A DNA stretch of 64,000 bases from Kuschelorhynchus macadamiae (GCA_030620095.1 JAUTXW010000143.1:310001-374000); one strand, 5' to 3'. Shown: positions 32,509 to 46,719, counted from the first letter of the stretch. Notes: generated by a model from the letters alone, not told the origin. Program-made: numbers and translations.

Positions 32509-35190
32509 CAATGGCGGCTCGCGGGTGAAAAAGTAGGTGAAGTGCAAATGAAGTAAGAAAATATCGCAATAATTTTTTTTCCAGAATTTTTTTTATATGT
32601 GGAAGGGGTAGAATATTTTTGTACGACTCACCTAAATTTTGTATACTAAATCAATTCTTCTATCCTTCATAGCAGCAAATTTATTTATAACATCCTCATA
32701 AAATGGATGAGTTGCCCTAATCTCCTCCAGAAATTCCTTTTGAATTGAAATATTGCCTAAAGAAGTAGGTCTTTCTTGAGATATTGTATTCCTTAAATAA
32801 GTTTTTACACCTTTGAGGCAAGAAAAAGTTTTTTCCACTGAAGCACTTGTCGACGGTATTGTCAAAATAAGGGAAAACACTTTATATGCTTTGGTTAAAA
32901 TATCTTTATTTTCATTAATTTTTTGTTGCTCTTGCAGCGATATATACCAATTACTGTCACTGGCAAAAATAAGACCAAGCTCATTTTTAACTCGTTGACT
33001 TTTTGAAAATATTTCCCCATATAACTGCAACAAATTTTCAAACGGGCCAGTCGGAAAATTTAAACTATATTCGGAAACATAAAAATGTAAGTTTTTCATA
33101 GTCTTGAAAGCTTAGTGTCATTTCCGTTAAAATATGGTCCAATATTTCATAAAAAAGGGTTCTATACTTAGCTCTAATTTCTTCAGGTGAAAGCTTAGCA
33201 AGCTCACGTTTGTAATGATTTATTTATATAATAGAATTTGCTTTATCAAACATGGTATTAAAAAAATGTTTATTTCTTTTTTTACAGATCGGTGAGGCGC
33301 TCTGTAAAAAAACAAACGCATATCCAATATAAAACGACAGCGTTTTATATTGGATATGCAAAAATGAATGTCAAGCGATTTTTTTTGAAGAAGGTCAAAT
33401 AGTATGTCCGTGATTGAGAAAATGTCATTAAAAACTAATGCCAGAAAGGTGAATTCAAAATCGTTCATCTCATCTAAAAATCCTTTCACAAGCCGAAATT
33501 GATTTTTCATCAGATTTGTCACAGTTTGTAATAAATTCAAAAACGACTTTTAATTTATTCCAGTCTTGAACAATCACATTTACTAACTTCGAATTTGAAG
33601 ACCAACGAGTTTCTGTAATTGTTAGTATACGCCTCGTGGATGCAGATGTAAGAGCATGCGTTCGTTTGGCTGAGTGATGAAAAAATGAGAGAATACCACT
33701 AAGGCTTGCAAAAAAAATTCGACATTTAGAAATATTTTTAAACTTTGCTGCATCACAAGGTAAGACGATGCGCAAGACAATGGACAAATACAGCCTGCAA
33801 GACTTTTTTAAAGGCCATTTAGATGGCCAGACATCGCACTTGCGCCATCGTAACATTGCCTTATTAATTTACGTTTATAGTCAAATTGGTCTAAAATTTG
33901 ATCTAATATTGGAGTTGACATTATAAAATCCTAAGAATGCCTCGACTACTGAACCTTCTGAATTAACTTGCACAGAAAAAAACTGTGTGTTTATTATTTC
34001 ATTTTTTACATGATCATTTAAATAATCAGAAATGCATTTAATTATTTCATTTTGAATAGTTTTCGAGTCACCAGTAAAAACAGTTTTTAATTTTTTCGTG
34101 ATGATCTTTTAGTTCTTGGGAACTTCTCGATATTAATAAACCTAAAAGCTTTTTAAAATTCCCCCTATTTAATGACTCGTTGCTCTCATCATGGCTGTGA
34201 AAGACTAACTGTTGTTTTGCAAGGTACAAAACTGCGTCAATTACCAAGCACATAAATGAGCTATTTAATCGGAAGTTTTCGTTAAAATGTATTTTATATA
34301 GTTTAGCATTTTCTTTTAAAGTGTCAGCTATGGTGCTTTGATTTTTTACAAATGTTTTTAGTATTAATTCGCAAATGCTCTGCCGAATCTTCATGTTTAT
34401 GTAAAGATCTTCATATATTTAACATACCTGCAAATCCTTCCTTATTCCACACTGAATATTTATTGGAAACTAGTAAACAAGGTCAGCAAAACAATTTTTG
34501 TAATATTTATATATATAACCATTTGTACGCCGAAAACCAGGATGACGATTAAAACTCTGATCTTGTTCCTTCCATCGATTAAATGGAGTTTCTAACAAAA
34601 TGCAAACCACATCCGTGATCGGATTCATCAATAATGTAAATTAGTAAACCCGACACGAAATAAAGTTGTAACAACAACATAAATAAAAATAATACAAAAT
34701 AGTTAAACAAACTGCAAAGGAACTAATCGGTTGCAGCGAAATCCGCGAAAATAAAAGTAAACAACCACCCCAAACTGCACGACACGTGGGTGTAATGTAC
34801 TGCGTTAGCAATTCACCGAGAGCGTTGTATGGCGCTAGTTATTCTTTTCGTTCGCTCGACGTCATCGAGTACGGGTTGTCATGGCAATGTAGTAGGAAAA
34901 TCGTAAACTAAACATAGCACCTCCAGCAAAGTCGAAGCGGTTTGCGCCACTTTTATAGTTGTTATAATAAAGTTCGATTGAATATTTTAAAAAGACATGC
35001 CGCCAACGGTCAAGTAAAAATATTTATTCGAGATGTACAGTTTATTTTTTGCCAATTTGGTGAATAAATAAATGTAAAAACTTAAAATTTTAGGATATAT
35101 ATATATACAATAAATATACTTAGATGTTTGCTTGTTTATTTTTCCTGGTGAAGTAGCACTTCACTTACTTCACCTGAATAGCCGCCACAG
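32509..35190 (-). mobile_element. Complete but dead hAT transposon (hAT-2)
   Basis: Left end CAATGGCGGCTC (32509) and right end AGCCGCCACAG (to 35190) are inverted, and the next stretch also pairs (AGGTGAAGTGC near 32540; GCACTTCACTTACTTCACCT near 35155-35174). A perfect 8-bp target duplication CTGTCAAT lies at 32501-32508 and 35191-35198. The 2682-bp element has a minus-strand hAT transposase relic and a non-coding right part of about 650 bp that recurs alone at 41942-42531. Confidence 0.95.
32632..34400 (-). pseudogene. hAT transposase of hAT-2, disrupted
   Basis: Minus-strand pieces in order: DUF4371-type region (34394-34068, LVIDAVLYLAKQQLVFHSHD ... NRGNFKKLLGLL), core region (33856-33470, with TETRWSSNSKLVNV and FFHHSAKRTHAL; the 'YDGASAMSG' motif is out of frame at its start), a middle helix-rich region (33540-33220), and the C-terminal dimerisation domain (33099-32632, LTIPSTSASVEKTFSCLKGV), ending ...DVINKFAAMKDRRIDLVYKI. 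At least three frameshifts separate the pieces. It shares architecture with hAT-1 but is clearly a different family by its ends and protein. Confidence 0.85.
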
Positions 35191-35198
35191 CTGTCAAT

Positions 35199-35265
35199 AT
35201 TTGTAATATAGTGGAAATTTTCTAAACATTTGTTTATTTGTACTTGTGTTGTAAGTAATAGCTTA
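35199..35265 (+). mobile_element. Penelope-like 3' end, right piece
   Basis: Continuation of 32465-32508 after the hAT-2 insertion, containing TCTAAACATTTGTTTATTTG. The match to the opposite-strand copy at about 30178-30228 is high by eye. Confidence 0.65.
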
Positions 35266-36100
35266 TACCACTGTTTATTTACAATGATGTGCAAATAAAC
35301 AATTAGGGTTAGGATTCTTCACAAGAAATCATTATTCGCTCAGGACAATAAAAGAAAAACATTGAACGAAATAAACAAAACTATTGCACGGACTTTGAAA
35401 GTCTTATATTTCAAAAATATGTCTATTTCTTCAAGAAAACTTTTTGTTAGAGGATCGTTCTTCTGTAACATTTTTTTTATTTAGCTATATTTTTGCCTTA
35501 AAAAAATTGGTATTAAAATGCAAGAATATAAGAATATTTAACGGTCATGTCTGGATTATTAGCGATATAAAATTCAACGTCAGCCAATGTTGGTAATATG
35601 ACGTAACAATGTGGAACAGAAATTTTGCGACTTAATTATTATGTTCGAAATATTAAGAACAATTGGAACATATATCGTATTAATTAACCAGCTGTCATTA
35701 TTTGTTCGTATAGCCATAAGAAGTGGGCAAAGAAAACATTGGTGGCCCTTAAATTTATTGTTCTAAACCTGTACCAGATTTTATTTTTTGTATTTCAGTT
35801 CAGTAAATTTACTAACCAGTTACTACCTGCTTTATTTTGAACAAAAAATGCCTGACAAGAAATGCGACGTAAAAAGTCCCAGCATACAGATTTTCAGTTT
35901 ATTCATAGCACAAATCAAACAAAATTCGTACCCAATTATTAAGTGTTCATTAAAAATAATAATTTGCATTGTTGATATTGAGGTTTAATGGAATCTGCAG
36001 AAATTAGAAAAGTAAAGTTAGCAAACGAGTAAAAATTAAAAAAAACTTTTTTGTATATTCTTGTCTTAACGTAGTAGGAGAGCTTTCACGGATGAAGTCA
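35266..36100. other. No gene recognised
   Basis: AT-rich sequence. A 66-codon frame at 35788-35988 lacks any recognisable domain. Confidence 0.45.
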
Positions 36101-36300
36101 ATTAAGAAATCATGGTTTCGCGTCTCGCCTGCTGTTGTTCAAGGCATCTCAGGGATCTCTACTTCACAATGTCAAGACCCTGAATTTAGTGTTTTGATTT
36201 TGTGCAGTGGAGGTCCTTAAATTTGCCTCGTGGCGGGCGAAACGTCGGAAAGCAATATCAATTTGACATGGTCCAAACCCAAGAACCATGATTTTTTAAT
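36101..36300 (+). repeat. Short hairpin-bearing repeat, copy A (hammerhead-like core)
   Basis: The ends are inverted: ATTAAGAAATCATGGTT at 36101 and AACCATGATTTTTTAAT ending 36300. It contains GCCTCGTGGCGGGC-GAAACGTC (about 36223-36246), a hairpin followed by GAAAC and GTC. It shares its 3' half (GAAACGTC, GGAAAG, TTTGACATGGTCCAAACCC) with copies at 37560 and 49415. Confidence 0.6.
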
Positions 36301-36837
36301 ATTCTTCTCATTTAAGTACCCTACCTTTTTTTCTAGCAATAAATTTATACATTTGTGGTCCCAAAATGTATTGACCTAAATCTATGTAAAATTTTATTGA
36401 CATCTTTTTAGTTCTGTAAATTTGCTAACTATTTTCGTCCTACTTTATTTCAAACTAAAAAAAATTTGATAAAACAAAAAAATGCAGTTTGCAACGTTAA
36501 AAGTCCCAGTACCAATTTTTAGGCAGCTGTGCACAAAAGTAGATTTGTGATGTTTCAGTGAAATGAACGGCGAAGTGAACAACTAAGAAAAGCTTCAGCC
36601 GGTAGCCCGCTGTGGAGTCCAGAAAGCTAATGAAAGAGCAAATAGACTGTCTTAGGTGCGATGAAATAAGTTTCTGTTTTTGACATAATTCTTGGATCTT
36701 ACTGTAACAAAAATTGCATTTCTTTAAGTTATAGTTTAGTTATTTTTTAAAGAAGGTAAAAGGGCACAATTAGTTAGGTTGCTAAGGACATCTTGCCTGT
36801 AACACGACGGCCTACCACATTATAGACTACAGCTGTA

Positions 36838-37361
36838 ACGGTACTATTTTGCCACCTCCGTTCACCCCCTTAGAAGATGAATTTTCATAAGTAATGACAC
36901 ACTTGTTAATTTATTTAATTTGAAGACTATGTTTACAAAGTGTCATCCTTTTTGACCTCTTTACCGATGGAATTTTGTAAAATCTCTCCTTAGTGCACCT
37001 CTAGAGTCCTCAAGGTTTAGTACAACGGTTAGGTTGTCCGTTATCTGTTAGTCAGACACGGGCGTCACGATACAGTTTCGCTAGCCCCGGTCATCTTTTT
37101 AGAAGATGAATTTTCAATAATAATGGAACAAGGTTTATTTTATTTATTTTGAAGACTATATTCACAAAGTGTTATCACCGTAACTTAAACTTTTTTTCAT
37201 ACAACCTTTACCATCCATTTACGAATGGAACTTTGTAAAATTCCTCCTTAGTGTATTCCTAGGGTACTCAAGGTATATTTCCTCTAAATTTCAAATCTCT
37301 AGGTCTTTCGTTTTGGGCTATCCGTTGTCTGTCAGTCAGTCAGTCAGTCAGTCACGGTACT
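36838..37361 (+). repeat. Imperfect tandem duplication, units 36838-37065 and 37066-37361
   Basis: Both units contain TTAGAAGATGAATTTTCA, TTTGAAGACTAT, ACAAAGTGT, GGAA-TTTGTAAAAT, CTCAAGGT and CCGTT-TCTGT-AGTCA, in the same order. A partial third unit begins at 37362 (CACGGTACTGTTTT). A short (CAGT)n run lies at 37331-37353. No coding frame is shared. Confidence 0.75.
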
Positions 37362-37559
37362 GTTTTATAGGTATATATAATAGCTTAAAAACTCTTTTCC
37401 ATAAGTATTTAGTGTCCATAAGTAACAGCAAACGTGATAATCCAAAGAAAACCAACGTTCTTGTATCAGACTCGGAATATTAAAGAAAGATTAAAGAGTC
37501 TATTGAAATAATCAAGCCTCTCGAAGAACCAACCTACGTGATGAAACCCGTGATTACAG

Positions 37560-37712
37560 GCTAGGTATAAATACCTGATCTCTGCTCATTGTAGCTCATT
37601 CAATGTTTTGATCCCGTGTAGTGAAGATCCCTGAAGATGCCTCCTGAAATCACAGGCGAAACGTCAGAAAGTAATTCCTATTTGACATGGTCTAATCCCA
37701 AAAACTAAACCC
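37560..37712 (+). repeat. Short hairpin-bearing repeat, copy B (best hammerhead-like core)
   Basis: CTGAAGA (37631-37637), one extra base, stem GCCT/AGGC (37639-37642 and 37654-37657), GAAAC (37658-37662), then GTC (37663-37665). This is the element order of a type I hammerhead ribozyme, but with an extra base before stem II and no evident helix III loop. The downstream part (TATTTGACATGGTCTAATCC) matches copy A. Confidence 0.55.
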
Positions 37713-38029
37713 CGTTTTTCCAGCCGGTAATTAATTAAATTTCTACATTTAGATTTTTTTCTTATATTAAATGTTTCTGTAGCCCTTTATTTTTTTAATA
37801 TATGGACCGCTGTATGAAACCTATTTGTCAATGTCAATGAGGAAACTGTTGACTAAAATTTTGTAAATGAACGGGTATAATTTTTGGTTTGCGGCAGCTA
37901 ATGAGAAATGTCTTCCAAAGGTTAGAATTCAATGTTCACCCTTTAAGGTAGACGAAGTTTCTTTTCTATAATGGTCCTCGTCATCTTCCGTCACAAGCTA
38001 GAAACATTAAATTCTAGTGATTTATCGTT

Positions 38030-38300
38030 TATTGTGGATATGTAGTCCAGTGGTAGCTTGCATTGAACGGGGGCTATTACTTGGATGAATGACTACTGAG
38101 AAGGCAGACGGCGTATCAGGCGGAAGGGTTGTTAATAATGGACAGCCGAGGTATTATTACCGCGTTCTCTATAAAGGTACCATGAAGTGCGAAATAATGT
38201 TCGGAATTGGGAGAACTTCGACTCCGCATCCTGTAATTCGGTACATTATACTTGAGCTTAAGGCCTTCGTGTTCTGTTCAAACATTAAAAAAATTGACTA
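38030..38300 (+). repeat. SINE with 5S-rRNA-like promoter
   Basis: The stretch GGGGGCTATTACTTGGATGA-ATGACTACTGAGAAGGC (about 38070-38106) follows the internal promoter region of 5S rRNA (GGTTAGTACTTGGATGGGTGACCGCCTGGGAA). A preceding TAGCTTGCATTGAAC resembles the 5S box A. The 5' half of 5S is missing and the sequence continues into unrelated DNA (GGTACCATGAAGTGCGAAAT), so it is a 5S-derived SINE or hybrid, not a 5S gene. Confidence 0.55.
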
Positions 38301-38304
38301 AAAG

Positions 38305-38420
38305 AATAGTTTTATACCAACGACCTTTGTTTCGACACTCATCTGGGCATTATCAGGGCCGCAAAGGACATACTATGTAAATATTAAAAGTGATATGAGA
38401 TATTCATATAACTAAGGAAC
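38305..38420 (-). repeat. Possible Penelope-like terminal fragment
   Basis: The minus strand reads CCCTGATAATGCCCAGATGA then GTGTCGAAACAAAGGTCGTT, again a CTGAT...CGAAAC...GTC order as in the PLE ends. The stem between is weak. It immediately follows the SINE. Confidence 0.35.
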
Positions 38421-40834
<2,414 letters not shown>

Positions 40835-41940
40835 TTGAATAAGAAAAATTTTGTTCCCTATTTCGAATTCGTACCACAGTTTAACTAGTTTATCTTTATA
40901 TCACACTTAATGTTTGCACAAAATTTGAAATTAATCTAATAAATAGTTTTTCAGGCTGATTTTCTAACTACTTTATTAGGCCGCCAGTTAATACCAGTTT
41001 ATATCTAAGTTACAGTTGATTTTTGTCCCAAATGATAATTTTTTTAATATTTCAACAAGTCGCCATTTTGTTCCGCCATATTGAATATTTACAAAAATCT
41101 TCATAAGGCCTTTAATTTTTCACCAAAATTTGAAGTCAAACGAGTAAGTAGTTTTTTAGCTATGCCACAAATTGACAGACAGACCAACAGCTAGATCGAC
41201 AAGAATTGGAAAAATATGTTTTTGGGCATCTAGAAACGCTAAAACTCGAAACTTCCTTGGGGGCAATTTTTTTCTCGATTATACACATTTTATTTGGCTG
41301 CCATTTTGTTCTGACATCTTGAATTCGTACCACAATTTTACCAGTTCATCTCTATTTGAAACTTAGTTCTTGCACACAATTTGAAATGAATCTAGTAGTT
41401 TTTTCATGCTGATTTTCTAAATATTTTACTAAGCCGTAATTTTGTTTCGCGGTCTTGGATTCGTGTCAGACTTTTACCAGTTGATTTCTAGGTAATACTT
41501 GCATCTTGTGCAAAATTTCAGGTAAATTGGATAAGTGGATTTTAGTAAATCGGATAAGTGGATTTTAGTACCAAAATTTTACCAGATATTTTCTATGTAA
41601 TACCTATTTGATTTTTGCGCAAAATTTCAGATTACTTGTATAAGTACTTTTCTTAATACTATTTTTTTGACATTTCACTAAGCTTCCATTTTATTTCGTC
41701 ATACTACATTTTTACCAAAATTGCACTATTTCATCCCTTTATAACGTTTGATTTTTGACCAAAATTTTAAGTCATTCGGACATGGAGTTTTTGAGCTATG
41801 CCTTATATAGACAAACTGAAAGAATTGAAAAAATATGTTTTTTGGCATCTAGCGATCTTAAAACGTGAAGATCTGTAAAAACCCGAGAGGGTGATTTTTT
41901 ACTGTAACAATACTTCCCTTTTACGAAGGAAGCAGAAAGA
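40835..41940 (+). repeat. Array of the dispersed non-coding repeat
   Basis: Modules CGCCATTTTGTTCCGCCATA, GGCTGCCATTTTGTTCTGAC and GAATTCGTACCACA with a degenerate GACAGACAGACC run (41175), ending with ACTTCCCTTTTACGAAGGAAG at about 41920-41934. An inner 23-bp duplication (GGATAAGTGGATTTTAGTA) lies at 41529-41570. Confidence 0.8.
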
Positions 41941-41941
41941 T

Positions 41942-42531
41942 CGGAAAACCAGGATGACGATTAAAACTCTGATCTTGTTCCTTCCATCGATTAAATGGAG
42001 TTTTCAACAAAATGCAAACTACATCCGTGATCGGATTCATCAATAATGTAAATTAATAAACCCGACACCAAATAAAGTTGTAACAACACTATAAATAAAT
42101 ATAACACAAAACATCCAAGTAAACTGCAACCGAACTAAGCGAAATCCGCGAAAATAAAAGCAAACAATCAGCCCAAACTGAAAGACTCGTGGGTGTAGTG
42201 TACTGCGTTAGCAATTCACCGAGAGCGTTGTATGGCGCTGGTTAACATTACTCTTCCATGCGTTCGACTTCATCGAGTACGCGTTGTCATGGCCTTAGTA
42301 GCACTAGTTGTTATAATAAAGTTCTATTGAAAGTTTTAAAAAGACATGCCGCCAACGGTCAAGTGAAATATTTATTCGAGATGTACAGTTTATTTTTTGG
42401 CAATTAGGTGAATAAATGAATGTAAAAACTTAAATTTTAAGAGATATATAATAAATATAGTTAGATGTTTGCTTGTTTATTTTTCCTGGTGAAGTAGCAC
42501 TTCACCTACTTCACCTGAATAGCCGCAACTG
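41942..42531 (-). mobile_element. Solo right-end fragment of hAT-2 family
   Basis: Closely matches 34531-35190: begins GGAAAACCAGGATGACGATT, includes CACCGAGAGCGTTGTATGGC and GACATGCCGCCAACGGTCAA, and ends GTAGCACTTCACCTACTTCA ... AGCCGC-AACTG. A block of about 50 bp present in hAT-2 (34880-34950) is missing here. The inner break coincides with the right edge of the dispersed-repeat array. Confidence 0.85.
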
Positions 42532-42904
42532 AAGAATTATTTGAGGCTTTCCATTATTTTGAATAAATAAGATTTTCGTGTTTCACTATTTTTTTAGTTA
42601 CCGTATTTCCTCGAGAGATCTCTATTTAAAAAATCGTTATCATCCGATATCATAGACATCATTATGAAGACCGAAAATCATCACGGTCTCTGAATCATTT
42701 TTTTTGGGGATTCCGAGGATAGCTAATGAAGAAGAAAATTGATTCTTTTCAGTTTAATCCGTTCAGTCTAGCGATTTAAAAGGTGCATTTTACGTCGCCG
42801 ATTTAAATGTTAAGTGGCGTGTAAAATAAAAATACTTGATTCAACTGATGGAAAAAACTCGGGTAAGTAGGTACCTTTGTTGAAAATAGTATTAAACGTA
42901 TAAC

Positions 42905-43085
<181 letters not shown>

Positions 43086-43199
43086 TCGAATTTTGTTGAT
43101 GAGTATAGATTAAAAATATGACTATTTTAACATACTCAACTTTGACATCGTTCATTGGGTTCATTGGCGTGCGAGTCTAGAGGGGAAATAATACGATTT

Positions 43200-45380
43200 T
43201 TAAGAAAAAGATAATATTTTTAACGAAATTTTTTAATTTCAAAGGCAGAAATCTCTTAAGCCAGTGTTATTATCAAAAACACTATTTTACATTTTTTTAT
43301 TATTTTGACCATCTTTATCGAGTTTAGAAAACACAATAGTTCTAAGACGTACTCAAATTATGTTCGAGTTCTTCAGCTCTGCATTGTGTTCCTTAATTAG
43401 TTTCATTAATTAGGTTAAATATTTAAAACGACCTTGAGAATAATGCCTGGCAAATGACAATGATAACAGTAAGGTGTCTATTTAGACATTTTAATATTTA
43501 TTATGTTCACCACTGAAAAAAGAAATGGAAGAGAAAAAATTATACTCCATGAATTACAGGACTAGATTGCCTGACCAGATTATAAAACAATTTCTCTATT
43601 TGTAATGCAATATAAGCAATATTGGGCGTTTGCAGCACATAACTTATTAAGTTTCACTTAAATAATCAATTTACTGCCCAATAAAATGTAATCAATGATA
43701 CATTTAGTGATTTACCTTCGGTATCCAAAACTTTCAGAAAATGTTCTTAATAGTTTATTGTATAACCTAACAAGTTTTTTGAGAATAGATGTTTTCACAC
43801 GATTATGACAGGCGAGTGTAACAAGTCATATTAGTACGAAAAGTGCCTTTTGAAGGTGTTGTAGACTGTATTTTATCAATTTTAAATATTTTTGACACTT
43901 TTACGTTGAAAAGTAGAACACAAACAGACGCTAATTAAGTAATCACCAATCATATATCGTATGATATAAAATATGAAGAAGGTTTTATTTTGCATATGGG
44001 AGTTGACCAATAGCGAACCAAATTTGAGCCGTGGGAAATGATCCCTGTATATAAAATTACAGTTGACGTTTCTTATTATTAGTTGGGGGCTACCAAAGCT
44101 ACTTCATGGGATCTTATTGCTAATTTTAAGACAGTTAGATTTAAGTCTTATTAGGTGTTTTACAGAGTGTAAATATTTTGTTCTTTTATGATTTCTATAA
44201 GCCGGTGTTGTAAGATTCGTTATTCAAATAATGGTTCATTAAAATGTCTGAAATGTTGAAGTCATTCAATGTTTAAAGTTTAAACTAGTAAAAGATGTGC
44301 AAAACTAAAGAAAAGCTAACTCTAGACGACATCAATGGTTCAAAGCACATAAATCTTTAATAATAATCGGAAATGACAACTAAAAAGATACCGATGATAA
44401 CTAAAAAGACATCAGAACTTATGTTGCTCTTGGTATTTTCTATGGTAAATAATTACTTATAAAAGAAATAGATAACAATAGATAAACAGAGCAAGTAGTG
44501 GACGCAGAGTACTTTATTTAGCTGATTTTATCTATAAAATTAAAAAAAAAATCTCAGCCAGTTTCATTCTACAAGCTTCTATTTAGGGCTGTGCTTACAA
44601 AGGAAATTAATTCATAATAAGATTAATTACGTTAAGCGTTATTATGTCTTATAATTTTTCAAAAATAATTTTCTGAATCCAACATTTTTTGAAATTTCTG
44701 AAATATATCATTTTGAAAAATATTTTTCCGAATGCAAATCTTTTGGGACAATTATTGGAAAAAAAATTTCGAAAATAACTTTTTGAAGAATTTTTTCTAA
44801 CACAATTATTTTCTAAAGATTATTTTGCGTAACGAATATTTTTTGAAAATATTTTTTTCGATTACAATTTTTTTTCAAAAATAAATTTTTTATTTACATT
44901 AACTTGGTGATATTTTTTAATTGTAGTTTTGCTTCATTTTCAACAAAACCATTCGGAAAACTCGCTACTACTTCCATCAATTTATAATATTATAGATAGA
45001 AATGTAAAATCGAGTATATCTTTATGCACCATTTTACAAAAGCAAATTTAATTGATTTACTTAAAACTGATTCAATAACGTTTTGAAGTCTTTACATTTT
45101 AAAATGGAGTAGGGGGTGATATGGAAATAAACTAAAATTAACTTTAATTAGCAGTTAAACATTAAAAATTCGAAATCAAAGACACTGTTAATAAAAATAT
45201 CAAAATCTGATGTGGTGTTATCGGAGTGTTCGATCTCTGATTTCTTACTGTGGTGACCTTAGCTAGGTTGGGTGGCATTTGTTGTGAAAGTTCTGCCGCC
45301 GAAGAAGTGAATGCCAATTAAGAAGCGGATTACGCTGGCGTTAGTTGCGCGCTTGACTGTTCCTGCAATGCTTTTTGTTC
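43200..45380. other. No gene recognised
   Basis: AT-rich. 44640-44890 is a degenerate purine/pyrimidine stretch rich in TTTTTTGAAAAT-like words (low complexity). No protein family is recognised. Confidence 0.45.
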
Positions 45381-45385
45381 TTTCC

Positions 45386-45501
45386 CTTTCGTTTGTTTTC
45401 ATTGATACTCTTAATTAATTGATTCAGAGAGGAATAATTAGTGTGTGTAAGTGAGAAAAAGTGTGCCATTTTGGATTTTTCTCTGTAACTAAAGGTAGGA
45501 T
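45386..45501 (+). repeat. Direct duplication, copy 1 (about 115 bp)
   Basis: CTTTCGTTTGTTTTCATTGA, TTAATTAATTGATTCA, GAATAATTAGT, GGATTTTTCTCTGTAAC and TAGGAT recur in the same order at 46606-46719. The upstream part of this copy (45240-45385) is GC-richer and the copy ends at AAAG|GTAGGA, which could be a splice donor. Confidence 0.8.
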
Positions 45502-45552
45502 ATTCAAATTTATATATTTTTTAATATCTTTCTAGAAACATAATAATTTATA

Positions 45553-46170
45553 CAGGGTGTATTTTTTATATTTTACCTTTTGAGGTATAAAAAATTGTAA
45601 ATACAAAACTTGTAAGGTCTAATCTTTAAGGGATATGAAAAAAATAAGAGCATCGAAAAAGTTGCGAAAATTATATAATTTATGTTTTTTTAATAAGGCA
45701 CCCTTTATTTTTTCTTTCGGATTTCAAAAATATATAATATGATGATATTATATATAGCCGTTTTTGAAAATGTCTTAAAAACTGATAAAAAGAAATATAA
45801 TAAAAATCGAAGCAGCCATGGATAAAGTAAAAAAAAACAAATTAAATGTGTTTTGCCACCCTATAAATTTTACGTATCATGACTAGTTCGATTTCCGTTA
45901 TAATATTTTTTAGCAATATTTAAGGCTTAGTATTTCAAAAACGGTCAAAGCAAATGCTAGGATATTATAAATTTTTGAAATCAGGAAGATAATGGTTATA
46001 TAAAATGTAGTGTGTCCTATTTATAAAACACAGCTTTTCAATGCAATTTTGGTTTTTGTCACATCACTAAGACATCCTACGTCAAATTATTCAAGTTTTG
46101 TATTTACACTTTTTTGTATCTCAAAAAGTAAACAGCAAAACCGTATGTCAATATATAAAAAACTACCCTG
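45553..46170. repeat. Mariner-type MITE, 618 bp, TA target duplication
   Basis: Ends CAGGGTGTATTTTTTATATT and the inverse of AAAAAACTACCCTG, flanked by TA at 45551-45552 and 46171-46172. The arms keep pairing inward (TTTTGAGGTATAAAAAATTG near 45589; TTTTTGTATCTCAAAAAGTA near 46110). No transposase remains. Confidence 0.8.
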
Positions 46171-46605
46171 TACACACACATACTTAAAATTATATATTTG
46201 ATATTAACTTTTGTTTTAGGTTAACTCTTGATGGTTAAATTAGACCAACTTAATGATTATGATAGCGTATTCTCTAAATTTCTGTCATACAATTTACACA
46301 TTTTTTAATAGTTGTCAAATTGTAATTCTTTCCTTTTTCTGGAGAAAGTACTTTTGAAAAACTAGTTAGGGCCATAGGAGAGTGCTTTTAAATATGTTTC
46401 CAAAGATGTATTGCAGATGTACCTTAAACTAACATTTTCTGTAATATGTCCTGTTTTTGTAATATAAACCATTTTGACATTTATGAGGCCAAATTAACTC
46501 TTGAAAAAGTTTATTATAATACTGAGCTCTTTTAACAAAAAATCTGAAAATTTAACTTTAGTTTCTCACAACATTGACCGTTACTATAATGCATTTGGTC
46601 GTTCG

Positions 46606-46719
46606 CTTTCGTTTGTTTTAATTGATATTCTTAATTAATTGATTCACATAAGAATAATTAGTACGCGTGGAAGTGTGAAAAAGTCATTTTCGATTTTTCT
46701 CTGTAACAACACGTAGGAT
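46606..46719 (+). repeat. Direct duplication, copy 2
   Basis: Diverged second copy of 45386-45501, about 80-85 percent alike by eye. The mariner-type MITE lies between the two copies. Confidence 0.8.

Noticed and set aside
37328..37364. CRISPR-like short repeats at the CAGT run and in the tandem units
   Set aside because: Simple microsatellite and a two-unit tandem duplication; no spacer structure, and a eukaryotic genome.
37616..37675. Calling a functional hammerhead ribozyme
   Set aside because: An extra base separates the CTGANGA core from stem II, helix III is missing or minimal, and helix I pairing is poor; reported only as hammerhead-like.
38030..38300. A functional 5S rRNA gene and a protein frame at 38089-38301
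   Set aside because: Only the promoter half of 5S is recognisable; the frame is an artefact of the SINE sequence.
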